From: Terriglobia bacterium
Lineage (GTDB): Bacteria > Acidobacteriota > Terriglobia > Bryobacterales > Bryobacteraceae
DNA length: 64,000 bases
Direction of reading: 5' to 3'
Assembly: GCA_020073145.1 (NCBI GenBank)
Contig: JAIQFS010000010.1
Location: 90,527 to 154,526 of the forward strand
Shown: positions 34,709-43,390 of the stretch, one piece after another
Layout of the letters: every line of letters starts with the position of its first letter
Position numbering within the stretch: the first letter of the stretch is position 1
The notes under the pieces: generated by a model
What the model was told of the DNA's origin: nothing
What the model saw: only the letters and a program-made list of their open reading frames with translations
Databases searched by the model: none
Translations under genes and position numbers: made by a program

Positions 34709-37042
34709 ATGCGGAACTTATTACTTGCTGCGTTGGCCGCGGGCGCGTTGAGCGCGGCGCCGCAACCCTCCGACCAAGCGGCTTCGGCGGCGAATCCCCA
34801 TCAGGCGCTCGTGAACCGCTACTGCGTTACTTGCCACAATCAGAGACTCCGGACGGCGAAACTGGCGTTCGATACGCTCGATCTGACGCACCCGGAAAAG
34901 GACGCGTTGACGTGGGAACGGGCCATTCGCAAGCTGCGCGGGGGCATGATGCCGCCGCCGGGCGCGCCGCGGCCTCCGGGGGAAGCGGTGAATTCGTTTG
35001 CCACGTATCTGGAAGACTCACTGGACCAGGCGGCCGCGGCGAATCCGAACCCGGGGAGCGTGCGGATTCACCGGCTGAATCGCGCCGAGTATGCGAACGC
35101 AATGCGCGACCTGTTCGGCATCAACGTGGATGCGGCCGAACTGCTGCCCACCGATGACATCAGCGACGGGTTCGACAACATCGCGGACGTGCTGAAGGTG
35201 TCGCCGTCGTTCCTGGACCAATACATCATGGCAGCGCGGGCGGTGGTGAAGCAGGCGATTGGGACGCCGCTGACGAACAAGAACGTGAAGACGACATTTC
35301 GGGGGATGGATCCGACGGTGCCGCTGCCGCCGGGCGCGCGCAACGGAATCACAGCGGAGTTCATGGCGCCCTACGAAGGCGATTACGAACTGCGGGCGGC
35401 GGGCAATCCGGTGGTATTCACGGTGGATGGGGCGACGGTCGACACCAAGGGGCGCACGCACCTGAAGGCGGGGCGGCACACCGTCATTTCGGCGCTAGCG
35501 AGTCACAGCTTCGCCGAGAGCGAAGGCGAATTGTTCGGATTCCTTCCGGGCGCGGCGGGGACGGGCTATGCCAGCACCGGCACGGTGGCGGGAGGTGCGC
35601 TGCCGGTGAACGGCGGAGCGCAGAACCGGGTGCGGGGACCGGCGGTGAATGTTACTGTCGATGGCCCGTTCCATCCGACCGGCGACCCGGTGGATACGGT
35701 GAGCCGGACCCACATCTTTGTCTGTCGCGCGCCCGATCCGAAAGAAGAGACGGCGTGCGCGTCGCGCATTTTGTCGAACCTGGCGCGGAAGGCGTTCCGG
35801 CGTCCGGTGACGTCGAAAGACCTGGCGCCGCTGATGCAGTTCTACAGCGACGCGCGCCCGACGGGCACGTTTGAAGGCGCGATCGCGAACGCGGTGGTGG
35901 CGATGCTGGCAAGCGCCAAATTCCTCTATCGCGTGGAAGCGCCGCCGGCCGGCACAACCCCGGGGGGCGTGTACCGGCTCAACGACATGGAACTGGCGTC
36001 GCGGCTTTCGTTCTTCCTGTGGAGCAGCATTCCGGACGACGAACTGCTGGCCGAGGCCGAGCAAAACCGGCTGAACGATCCGAAGGTGCTGGACCACCAG
36101 ATCCGGCGCATGCTGGCCGAACCGCGGGCGCAGACGCTGACCACCAACTTCGCGTTCGAGTGGCTGAAGGTGCGCGACATGGATGCGCTGGAGCCGGATC
36201 CGTACGTGTATCCCTCGTTCGACCGGCCGCTGCGCACGGCGCTGAAGCGCGAAATCGAGTTATTCATCGACAGTGTGTTCCGCGAGGACCGCAGCGTGGT
36301 GGACCTGCTCAACGCCAACTATACGTTTGTGAACGAGCGGCTGGCGGCGCACTACGGCATCGAGAACGTGCGCGGCGATCAGTTCCGGCGCGTGACGCTG
36401 ACCGATCCGAGCCGGTTCGGGTTGCTGGGCAAAGGCGCGGTGCTGATGGTGACGGCGTATCCGAACCGCACGTCGCCCGTGTTGCGCGGCTCCTACATTT
36501 TGGAGAACATTCTGGGCACGCCGCCCTCGCCGCCTCCGCCGAATGTACCGCCGTTCAAAGAAAACAAGGATGGCGAGAAGGCGAAGACGGTGCGAGCGAT
36601 TCTGGAAGAGCACCGGGCCAACCCGACCTGCAACGCCTGCCATGGCGTGATGGATCCGCTCGGCTTTGCGCTGGAGAATTTTGACACCATCGGCAGCTAC
36701 CGGACGATGGACCGCTTCACGCGCACTCCGATCGATACCGGGGGGAAATTGGTGGATGGCACGGTGCTGAATGGCCCGGCCGATCTGCACGCGGCGCTGT
36801 TGAAGCGGCACGACCAGTTCGTCCAGACGATGACCGAAAAGCTGATGACCTATGCGCTGGGCCGCGGGGTGCAGTATTACGATCTGCCGAACGTGCGGAA
36901 AATTGTGAAGGACGCCGCGCGCGACAACTATCGGTTCTCGACCATCGTCAAAGGGATTATCACCGCGCCGGAATTCCGATCGAGCGCGGTGGAATCCGTA
37001 GAGGCGCCACAACCCGGGACTAAGGAAATCGCCGCCAGGTAG
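34709..37042 (+). CDS. DUF1587/DUF1592/DUF1588/DUF1585 cytochrome-c-like protein
   Basis: This 777-residue exported protein is of the planctomycete/acidobacterial multidomain type. It has an N-terminal heme motif CVTCH (about residue 40), the DUF1587/DUF1592 region (RIHRLNRAEYANAMRDLFG), and DUF1588 with a second heme-like motif CNACHGVMDPLGFALENFD. DUF1585 follows at the C-terminus. The signal is MRNLLLAALAAGALSAAP. The family always occurs with DUF1552 partners, and its proposed role is periplasmic electron transfer or oxidation of polymers, unproven. The first gene of a three-gene cassette; the DUF1552 gene follows after 17 nt. Confidence 0.92.
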   Translation: MRNLLLAALAAGALSAAPQPSDQAASAANPHQALVNRYCVTCHNQRLRTAKLAFDTLDLTHPEKDALTWERAIRKLRGGMMPPPGAPRPPGEAVNSFATYLEDSLDQAAAANPNPGSVRIHRLNRAEYANAMRDLFGINVDAAELLPTDDISDGFDNIADVLKVSPSFLDQYIMAARAVVKQAIGTPLTNKNVKTTFRGMDPTVPLPPGARNGITAEFMAPYEGDYELRAAGNPVVFTVDGATVDTKGRTHLKAGRHTVISALASHSFAESEGELFGFLPGAAGTGYASTGTVAGGALPVNGGAQNRVRGPAVNVTVDGPFHPTGDPVDTVSRTHIFVCRAPDPKEETACASRILSNLARKAFRRPVTSKDLAPLMQFYSDARPTGTFEGAIANAVVAMLASAKFLYRVEAPPAGTTPGGVYRLNDMELASRLSFFLWSSIPDDELLAEAEQNRLNDPKVLDHQIRRMLAEPRAQTLTTNFAFEWLKVRDMDALEPDPYVYPSFDRPLRTALKREIELFIDSVFREDRSVVDLLNANYTFVNERLAAHYGIENVRGDQFRRVTLTDPSRFGLLGKGAVLMVTAYPNRTSPVLRGSYILENILGTPPSPPPPNVPPFKENKDGEKAKTVRAILEEHRANPTCNACHGVMDPLGFALENFDTIGSYRTMDRFTRTPIDTGGKLVDGTVLNGPADLHAALLKRHDQFVQTMTEKLMTYALGRGVQYYDLPNVRKIVKDAARDNYRFSTIVKGIITAPEFRSSAVESVEAPQPGTKEIAAR

Positions 37043-37059
37043 AGAAGGGGGTCCACGAA

Positions 37060-38373
37060 ATGTTCGTGACGAAGAAGCACTTGACGCGCCGCACGGTATT
37101 GCGGGGAGCGGGGGCTGCTTTGGCGCTGCCGCTGCTCGATGCCATGATTCCGGCGCGGACCGCTCTGGCCGATACGGCGGCGAAAGCCACACCGCACCTT
37201 GGGTTCATTTACTTCCCGCACGGCGCGGTGCAGGACAAGTGGACGCCGAACGGGGTGGGCAAGATCGAATCGTTTAACGACATCCTGAAGCCGCTGGACG
37301 CCTACAAGTCGATGACCACGGTGTTCAGCAACATCGAGAACCAAGCGCCGGTGGGGCCGGTGCACGCGTTGTCGCCGGGAACGTGGCTGAACTGCGTGCA
37401 TCCGGCGATCAGCCAGGACCCGCACGCGGGGACGACGGTGGACCAGATTGCGGCGGAACACATCGGGCAGGACACGCCGCTGCCTTCCCTCGAGGTGGCG
37501 ACGGAGAACCACGGCGGCGGCGGCTTCTGCGACCGCGACTACGGCTGCTCGTACGCGGGGACGATTTCGTTCCGTTCGCCGACCACGCCTCTGCCCATGG
37601 AGACGGATCCGCGCAAGCTGTTTATGCGGCTATTCGGCCAGGGGGACAACGCGGCCGATCGCACGCGCTTGTCGCATCAATACGCGTCCCTGCTCGATAT
37701 GGTGGGCAATGAAGCCAAGGACCTGCAGCGGGTGGTGGGACGGTCCGATCAAGCGATGTTGTCCGATTACCTGGAGAGCGTGCGCGAGATCGAGCGCCGC
37801 ATTCAGAAAATGGAAGCGCGCGATTTGTCGAAGGTCAACATCCCCGATGCGCCCAAGGAAGGGACGGAGCCCTTCAACCAGCGCATCGAACTGATGTTCG
37901 ACCTGGTGGCGCTGGCCTACCAGGCCAACATGACGCGCATCTTCACTTTTATGGTGGCGGCGGAAGTGAGCGGCCAGACTTATACCTTCATCGGGGTGCC
38001 GGACGCCTTCCATCCGCTATCGCATCACAACAACGAGGCCGGCAAGATGGAACGGCTGGCGAAGGTGCAGGCGTACCACACGCAGGTGTTCGCGAAGTTC
38101 CTGGACAAGCTGGCCAAGATGCCGGACGGGGACGGCACGATGCTGGAGCATTCGCTGTTTCTCTACGGCAGTAACATGGCGAACAGCAACGCGCACAACC
38201 ACTATCCGCTGCCGACGTCGATGGTGGGCGGGTGGAAGACGGTGAAGGGCGGGCAGCACATTGTGCCGCCGGAGCACACGCCGCTGGCCAACGTGCTGCT
38301 GACCATGCTGGACCGCGTGGGTATTCCGCAGGACAAACTGGGAGACAGCACGGGAAAGCTGCTGGAGGTCTAG
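37060..38373 (+). CDS. DUF1552 family exported protein
   Basis: This 437-residue protein starts with a Tat-type signal (TRRTVLRGAGAALALPLLDAMIP). Conserved parts include FIYFPHGAVQDKWTP, TTVDQIAAEHIG, SYAGTISFRSPTTPLPMETDPRKLF and the alkaline-phosphatase-like end GTMLEHSLFLYGSNMANSNAHNHYPLP. The fold probably resembles DUF1501/sulfatase-type enzymes. It is the standard partner of DUF1592 cytochromes, so the two likely act on one exported substrate. The ankyrin gene follows after 7 nt. Confidence 0.92.
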   Translation: MFVTKKHLTRRTVLRGAGAALALPLLDAMIPARTALADTAAKATPHLGFIYFPHGAVQDKWTPNGVGKIESFNDILKPLDAYKSMTTVFSNIENQAPVGPVHALSPGTWLNCVHPAISQDPHAGTTVDQIAAEHIGQDTPLPSLEVATENHGGGGFCDRDYGCSYAGTISFRSPTTPLPMETDPRKLFMRLFGQGDNAADRTRLSHQYASLLDMVGNEAKDLQRVVGRSDQAMLSDYLESVREIERRIQKMEARDLSKVNIPDAPKEGTEPFNQRIELMFDLVALAYQANMTRIFTFMVAAEVSGQTYTFIGVPDAFHPLSHHNNEAGKMERLAKVQAYHTQVFAKFLDKLAKMPDGDGTMLEHSLFLYGSNMANSNAHNHYPLPTSMVGGWKTVKGGQHIVPPEHTPLANVLLTMLDRVGIPQDKLGDSTGKLLEV

Positions 38374-38380
38374 GGCCGCC

Positions 38381-39928
38381 ATGAGAATGCTGCTTGTGGC
38401 CGCGCTGGCGGCGCTGCCGGTGGCGGCGGCTGAAGCTCCTACGGAGGGCTTCTCGCTGACGAACGCGATCAAGGCGGGCGACCGCGGGGCGGCGATCGCG
38501 GCCCTCGCCAAGAAAACGGCGGACGTCAACGTGGCGGAAGCCGACGGCTCGACGCCGCTGCTCTGGGCCGCGAATTTGAACGACGCGGACCTAGTGGTGC
38601 GTCTGCTCCAGGCGGGCGCCCGGCCCAACGCACGGAATCAGCTGGGCTCGACGCCGCTGGAAGAAGCGGCGTTCCACGCGAACACCGAAGCGATCCGCGC
38701 GCTGCTCGGCGCGGGGGCAGACCCCAACACGGCGGGAGCGGACGGGCAGACGCCGCTGATGGTGGTGGCACGGTCAGCGAATGTGGAAGCGGCCAAGCTG
38801 CTGCTCGACAAGGGCGCAAATCCCAACGCCCGGGAGACACAGCGCGGGCAGACGGCTCTGATGTGGTCGGCGGCCGGGAGCCAGGGCGCGATGATGCGCG
38901 AACTGCTGGCGCACGGCGCGGAAGTCGACGCGGCGTCCAACCCCGATTTGATGACGCCGCTGGTGAGCGGGGAACCGCGCGCGCAGCCGCGGCCGCCGGG
39001 GGGTATGACGGCGATGCTGTTCGCGACGCGCGAAGGCTGCATGGATTGCGTGAAGGCGCTGTCCGAGAAGGGCGCGAAGCTCAACCTGGCGGACCCCGAG
39101 GGAGTCACACCGTTGATCACGGCGGTGTTCAATGCGCATTTCGATGTCGCGAAGTACCTGGTGGAGCGGGGCGCCAACATCAACCAGTGGGACTGGTGGG
39201 GCCGCAGCCCGCTGTACCTGGCGGTGGATTACAATACCCTGCCGCATGGCGGGCGCGCGGACCAGCCTTCCCTCGATGAAACGCTGCCGATCGATCTGAT
39301 TCGCGTCCTGCTGGAAAAAGGAGCGAATCCGAACCTTCAGCTCAAACTCTTCCCGCCGTACCGGGCCACGGGAAACGATCGCGGGCTGGATACCATGATC
39401 CAGGTGGGAACGACGCCGTTGTTGCGCGCGGCCAAGGCGCTGGACGCCCCGTCCATCCAACTGCTGCTGGAGCACGGCGCCCTTGTCGATTTGGCGAATA
39501 GCGTGGGCTGGACGCCGACGGTGGCCGCTTCGGGAATGGGATCGGTGGATGCCGACACCCGCGGCTACTACACGACTTCCGACGTGGAGGAGCGATCGAT
39601 CGCGTCGCTGGAGCTGCTGCTCGCGCACGGGGGCGAGTTGAACGGAAGAGCCGGGCGCCTGCAGCAAGCTCCCTTGCACGGAGCGGCGTTCTGGGGCTGG
39701 AACAAAGTGGTGGAGTACCTGTTGAGCAAGGGCGCCGACATCAACCTGACCGACGGGCGCGGGTACACAGCCGTCGATTACGCGATGGGCCGCGCCGCCG
39801 GGAATAGCCGCGGCGGCCAGCGCAAGGATATCCACCAGGACACCGCCGACTTGCTGATGGCCAAGGGCGGGATCGCGGGAACACCGGTGCCGCAGCGCGG
39901 CGGCCGGGGCGGGCCGCGCGCGCGGTAA
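38381..39928 (+). CDS. Exported ankyrin-repeat protein
   Basis: The 515-residue protein has a signal peptide (MRMLLVAALAALPVAAAEA) and about ten ankyrin repeats with the typical DGSTPLLWAA, GADPNTAGADGQTPLMVVA, GANPNARETQRGQTALMWSA and GVTPLITAVFNAHFDVAKYLVERGANI phrases. It ends in a Gly/Arg-rich tail (PQRGGRGGPRAR). Ankyrin repeats mediate protein binding, so it may scaffold the DUF1592 and DUF1552 proteins in the periplasm. The three-gene arrangement with tight spacing is a known acidobacterial pattern of unknown biochemistry. Confidence 0.93.
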   Translation: MRMLLVAALAALPVAAAEAPTEGFSLTNAIKAGDRGAAIAALAKKTADVNVAEADGSTPLLWAANLNDADLVVRLLQAGARPNARNQLGSTPLEEAAFHANTEAIRALLGAGADPNTAGADGQTPLMVVARSANVEAAKLLLDKGANPNARETQRGQTALMWSAAGSQGAMMRELLAHGAEVDAASNPDLMTPLVSGEPRAQPRPPGGMTAMLFATREGCMDCVKALSEKGAKLNLADPEGVTPLITAVFNAHFDVAKYLVERGANINQWDWWGRSPLYLAVDYNTLPHGGRADQPSLDETLPIDLIRVLLEKGANPNLQLKLFPPYRATGNDRGLDTMIQVGTTPLLRAAKALDAPSIQLLLEHGALVDLANSVGWTPTVAASGMGSVDADTRGYYTTSDVEERSIASLELLLAHGGELNGRAGRLQQAPLHGAAFWGWNKVVEYLLSKGADINLTDGRGYTAVDYAMGRAAGNSRGGQRKDIHQDTADLLMAKGGIAGTPVPQRGGRGGPRAR

Positions 39929-39984
39929 GACAAGTCGCTAGGGGACTGTCCGGGTCATTGTGAAAACGACTCGGGCGTTGGAGC

Positions 39985-40368
39985 ATGGCTAAACGCATCC
40001 CTGGTCTTGCGGCGCTTGTCGTGTTCGCGGCGGCTCCGTTGGGGGCACACCATTCGGCGGCGGCTGAATACGATGCCTCCCGGCTGCTAGTCCTCACCGG
40101 CACCGTCACCAAGGTCGAGTGGGCGAACCCGCATGTTTTTTCCCATCTGGGCGTGCAGGGTCCCGGGGGGATCACGGTCGACTGGTACCTGGAAATGGGG
40201 AGCCCCAATGGGATGCGGCGCCAGGGCTGGGTGCCTCAGACCATGAAGCCCGGAGACCGGATCACCGTGGAAGCGTACGCCGCCAAGGATCACGCCACGG
40301 TCGCGAAAGCCCATCGGGTGAAGGTTGCAGATGGCCGCTGGCTGGTGGTCGATTCCAGCGGTCTCTAG
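39985..40368 (+). CDS. DUF6152 family exported protein
   Basis: The 127-residue protein has a signal peptide followed by GAHHSAAAEYDASRLLVLTGTVTKVEWANPH, the diagnostic start of DUF6152, and a PGDRITVEAYAAKDH segment. It is a small beta-barrel-like periplasmic protein of unknown function. The HHS motif at the mature N-terminus could bind copper or nickel, which is inference. Members often sit near cytochrome and quinoprotein genes in soil bacteria. It stands 56 nt after the ankyrin gene. Confidence 0.85.
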   Translation: MAKRIPGLAALVVFAAAPLGAHHSAAAEYDASRLLVLTGTVTKVEWANPHVFSHLGVQGPGGITVDWYLEMGSPNGMRRQGWVPQTMKPGDRITVEAYAAKDHATVAKAHRVKVADGRWLVVDSSGL

Positions 40369-40517
40369 CCTGGCGATCCGGCCTCCAAGAGATTTGACTG
40401 CATGGGCCATGCGATAGGATGCTTAGTATTCCTGGGATCGTCGAACGATGCCGGAGTCAAGGATGCTGCGCCAAGTAGGAGTGCTCTGTGGCGCCGCGAT
40501 GAAAAGGAGGCCCCTCC

Positions 40518-41393
40518 GTGTTGAGAACCTGGAAGAGAGAGCTGATTGGGTTGTCGATCGTCATCCTGCTCGGCGGGGGATCGGCGGTCGTGGAGTCGAA
40601 GGCCGCGGCGAAACACGCCAAGGCACCAAAATCACTGCGTCTGTATCTCTTCGACTGCGGAACCATTCACACCATGAACGTGGATGCGTATTCGCTGAAG
40701 AAAGAAGAGGTGGGCTCCACGGAGATGGCGATCCCGTGCATCCTGGTTGCGCACCCGAAAGGAACGCTGATGTGGGACAACGGCGACATCCCCGATCGGG
40801 CGTTTCCGGCCGGCGGCGGGCCTGCGACCGCGGGAGTGGTTACGCAAGCCAAACCGCTACTGCCGCAACTGGCGGCTGTTGGGTATACGCCGGCGGACAT
40901 CACGTATCTGGCCATGTCGCACTATCACGGGGACCACGTGGCGAACGCCAACGCCCTTGCGGGGTCGACCTGGCTAGTGCGGCAGGTGGAGCGCGACCGG
41001 ATGTTCTCGGATGTGCCGATTCCGCGGTCGGATCCCGCCAACTACAGCGCGTTGAAGAACAGCAAAACCGTGATCATCGACCAAGACGAGTACGATGTGT
41101 TTGGCGATGGAACGGTGCTGATCGAGTCGACGCCGGGCCATACCCCGGGCCACCAGTCGCTGTTTCTCAAGCTGGCCAAAACGGGACCGGTGGTGCTGAG
41201 CGGCGATCTCTATCACTATCCGGAAGAGCGCGCGCTGAATCGTTTACCGGTGGCCGAATTCAACAAGGACCAGACGGCGGCGTCGAGAGCCAAGCTGGAG
41301 GGCTTCTTGAAGAAGACGGGAGCGCAGTTGTGGATCCAGCACGACTTCCTGGGCAACGCGAAGCTGAAGAAGGCTCCGGCGTATTACGAATAG
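40518..41393 (+). CDS. Metallo-beta-lactamase-fold hydrolase, N-acyl-homoserine-lactonase-like
   Basis: The 291-residue protein keeps the full metal motif HYHGDH, a GHTPGHQSLFL motif, and Asp in LSGDLYHY, as in the AiiA-type lactonase branch. A signal/anchor segment (LIGLSIVILLGGGSAVVES) places it outside the cytoplasm, unlike AiiA. The conserved FDCGTIHTMN start fits the lactonase family. The GTG start is strongly supported by AAGGAGG 7 nt upstream. It converges on another MBL gene. Quorum quenching is possible, but activity on other lactones or esters is equally so. Confidence 0.85.
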   Translation: MLRTWKRELIGLSIVILLGGGSAVVESKAAAKHAKAPKSLRLYLFDCGTIHTMNVDAYSLKKEEVGSTEMAIPCILVAHPKGTLMWDNGDIPDRAFPAGGGPATAGVVTQAKPLLPQLAAVGYTPADITYLAMSHYHGDHVANANALAGSTWLVRQVERDRMFSDVPIPRSDPANYSALKNSKTVIIDQDEYDVFGDGTVLIESTPGHTPGHQSLFLKLAKTGPVVLSGDLYHYPEERALNRLPVAEFNKDQTAASRAKLEGFLKKTGAQLWIQHDFLGNAKLKKAPAYYE

Positions 41394-41433
41394 AAGCCCG
41401 ATTCGTGGCTCGGGAAAATGCGCGCCCGCCCGG

Positions 41434-42441
41434 CTATTCGCGGCGGGCCATATTGACGTCGGTGCAGGCGGCCATGACATCGACGAACTTCTGATAGTTC
41501 GCGGCTCCGACGACGAAAGGGTTCGGCTCACCTTCTTTTCGGGCCTTCAGTCGATCCAATTTTATCTGGATCGGGTCCATCAGCGGGTGATTCTGCAGTT
41601 CGACCTCCACCTTCGCCTTGCGGGTCTCCTGCTTGAAGTGCGCGACGGATTTGCGGTACGTCCGTAAGCCCTGGTCGGAGACGATCCCTGGCGTCAGGAT
41701 CGTTCCGCCGTAGAGGGCGGCGACACGGGTCTTGCCGCGATCCTTGACGGAGAAGATGTAGCCCATGGATCCGGGCGTGTGCCCCGGGATGGCAATCGGG
41801 GTCATTCGGAAATCGCCGAGGACGATCGGCTCGCCTGCGACGACCACCTGATCGTGCTTAGGAAGCGGCGCCGACGCCTTCTTCTGGCCGGCTCGGCCGG
41901 CGGGAGGATGCCCCATCAGATCCCAATCGGCCGCAGAGATGTAGACCTTCGACCCGTAATGCTCCTGCATATAGGCCGACCCGCCAAAGTGGTCGGCATG
42001 GCCGTGGCCCATGACGATGACCTTCACGTTGGCAGGATTGAGACCGAGCTTCTGGAATCCGGGGAGAAGCTGCGAGTCGACCTGGTTAGCGGCCAGGGAA
42101 TCAATCATCAGCAGGCCGTCGGAGGTGCCGATGACATAGGCGACCGTCCCCTGATTCCCGATCACGGACACGTTGTCAAAGATCCGAGTGGGCTCGATGG
42201 GCGGGTCGCTCGGACTGTTGGGCCGGGGCGCCTCGCAGAAGAAGTGAGCTTCCTCGGACCACATGGGCTCGCCGGTCTTCCTGGCCTTTTCGATGAGGGC
42301 CTTGACCTTCTCGGAGTCGGGCTTTGCCGGAACGGCCCCCGGTGCTTGCGCCTGGACGACGCACGGCAGAGCGACGGCGACGAGACAGAGGATCTTCGGT
42401 AAGACTCGTGGCCGGCGGTCGTCTTGCGAAGGCGTGATCAT
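41434..42441 (-). CDS. Exported metallo-beta-lactamase-fold hydrolase (B3-like)
   Basis: The 335-residue protein has an N-terminal signal (ILCLVAVALPCVVQAQA) and an intact HGHADH metal motif in KVIVMGHGHADHFGGSAYMQE. It also has GHTPGSMGYIFSV and a B3-like layout (IGTSDGLLMIDSLAANQV). Subclass-B3 beta-lactamases and related soil MBL hydrolases share this pattern. Whether it hydrolyses beta-lactams cannot be judged. It is divergent from the CxxC-repeat protein gene. Confidence 0.87.
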   Translation of the reverse strand: MITPSQDDRRPRVLPKILCLVAVALPCVVQAQAPGAVPAKPDSEKVKALIEKARKTGEPMWSEEAHFFCEAPRPNSPSDPPIEPTRIFDNVSVIGNQGTVAYVIGTSDGLLMIDSLAANQVDSQLLPGFQKLGLNPANVKVIVMGHGHADHFGGSAYMQEHYGSKVYISAADWDLMGHPPAGRAGQKKASAPLPKHDQVVVAGEPIVLGDFRMTPIAIPGHTPGSMGYIFSVKDRGKTRVAALYGGTILTPGIVSDQGLRTYRKSVAHFKQETRKAKVEVELQNHPLMDPIQIKLDRLKARKEGEPNPFVVGAANYQKFVDVMAACTDVNMARRE

Positions 42442-42514
42442 CCTGTTGATTCTATCCGAGGGAGAATGCCGCTGCTACCATGAATGGACGAATCTAGAAG
42501 AGAGGAAAGCGCTG

Positions 42515-43378
42515 ATGAGGAAAATCGCGATGCTCGCAGCCATGATGGCACTCATCCAACTGGCGGCCGCGCAGAATGCGGACGACTACCGGGGAGGGTG
42601 GACAGCCGAGGTCAACGGCATTCCGCACACGATTGAGTTCTCGATTCGCGGGGATCGGGTGCGCGGGATTTCTTGCACCTATTGCAGCGATGCCACCACG
42701 CTGGCGTTTGTCGACGGTAAGCTCGGCGCAGGCGGGATTTCGTTTGTGGTGACGCACGTGAAGGCGGATGGGGCCACGGCCTCTGAAGACCACGCGACGG
42801 CGAAGTTCAACCGCGGTGAATTGGCCGTGACGGGGACGGCCGGTGGCGGCGGCAAGTTCCAGTGGACGCTGCACAAGGATTCCCGCGGGCCTGACCCGCT
42901 TCCTGTACCGGTATCGCGACTCCCGCCAGCGCCTGCCGTGCCGGCGGTAGCTTTCGCCGGCGGTGGAAGACCGCCAGCACCCTACGTACAGCCCGGGACG
43001 TGGGAGACGCTGACAGCGGAGAGACTGGTGGGCGTGTGGATCGGGTTTGGCGCCGGGATCAACAAGCAGTTTTTCATCATTCGCAGGGTGGGCACTGGAC
43101 TGCGGGGTATGGTCTGCGGGCGCTGTGACAACCCCTACACCATGGCGGCCCTGGACGACTTCGAAATCCAAGGCGACACGCTGCAATTCAACATCCTTCA
43201 CGAAGACTGGGGGCCGGGATCGCTCCCGTTTCACAACCAGGTGACCGCACATGTCTCATCGAACGAGATGCGGATCGACACAGCGCAAGACAACATGCCG
43301 CCGCAGCCGAGCCGGCCGGGCGCGGGAGCGTCGCTCATGGGCCCGATCGCGATCGAGGCGACTGCGGGGAACCGCTAA
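42515..43378 (+). CDS. Exported protein with two tandem CxxC-containing repeats
   Basis: The 287-residue protein has a signal peptide (MRKIAMLAAMMALIQLAAAQ) and a duplicated about 90-residue beta-rich unit. Unit 1 (25-120) has CTYC at 54-57 and unit 2 (170-250) has CGRC at 201-204, both at the same place after a GxxF..IRxxGxxxRG phrase. A proline-rich linker (125-162) joins them. The CxxC pairs could bind zinc, iron or a covalent cofactor, or act as thiol-redox sites. No family is recognised. The ATG at 42515 has a purine-rich RBS (AGAGGAAAG). Confidence 0.7.
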   Translation: MRKIAMLAAMMALIQLAAAQNADDYRGGWTAEVNGIPHTIEFSIRGDRVRGISCTYCSDATTLAFVDGKLGAGGISFVVTHVKADGATASEDHATAKFNRGELAVTGTAGGGGKFQWTLHKDSRGPDPLPVPVSRLPPAPAVPAVAFAGGGRPPAPYVQPGTWETLTAERLVGVWIGFGAGINKQFFIIRRVGTGLRGMVCGRCDNPYTMAALDDFEIQGDTLQFNILHEDWGPGSLPFHNQVTAHVSSNEMRIDTAQDNMPPQPSRPGAGASLMGPIAIEATAGNR

Positions 43379-43390
43379 CATTCAGCGATC

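Noticed and set aside
40518..42441. Calling the two MBL proteins a quorum-quenching or antibiotic-resistance pair
   Set aside because: Metal motifs show the fold only; lactonase and B3 beta-lactamase names are too specific without substrate residues or tests.
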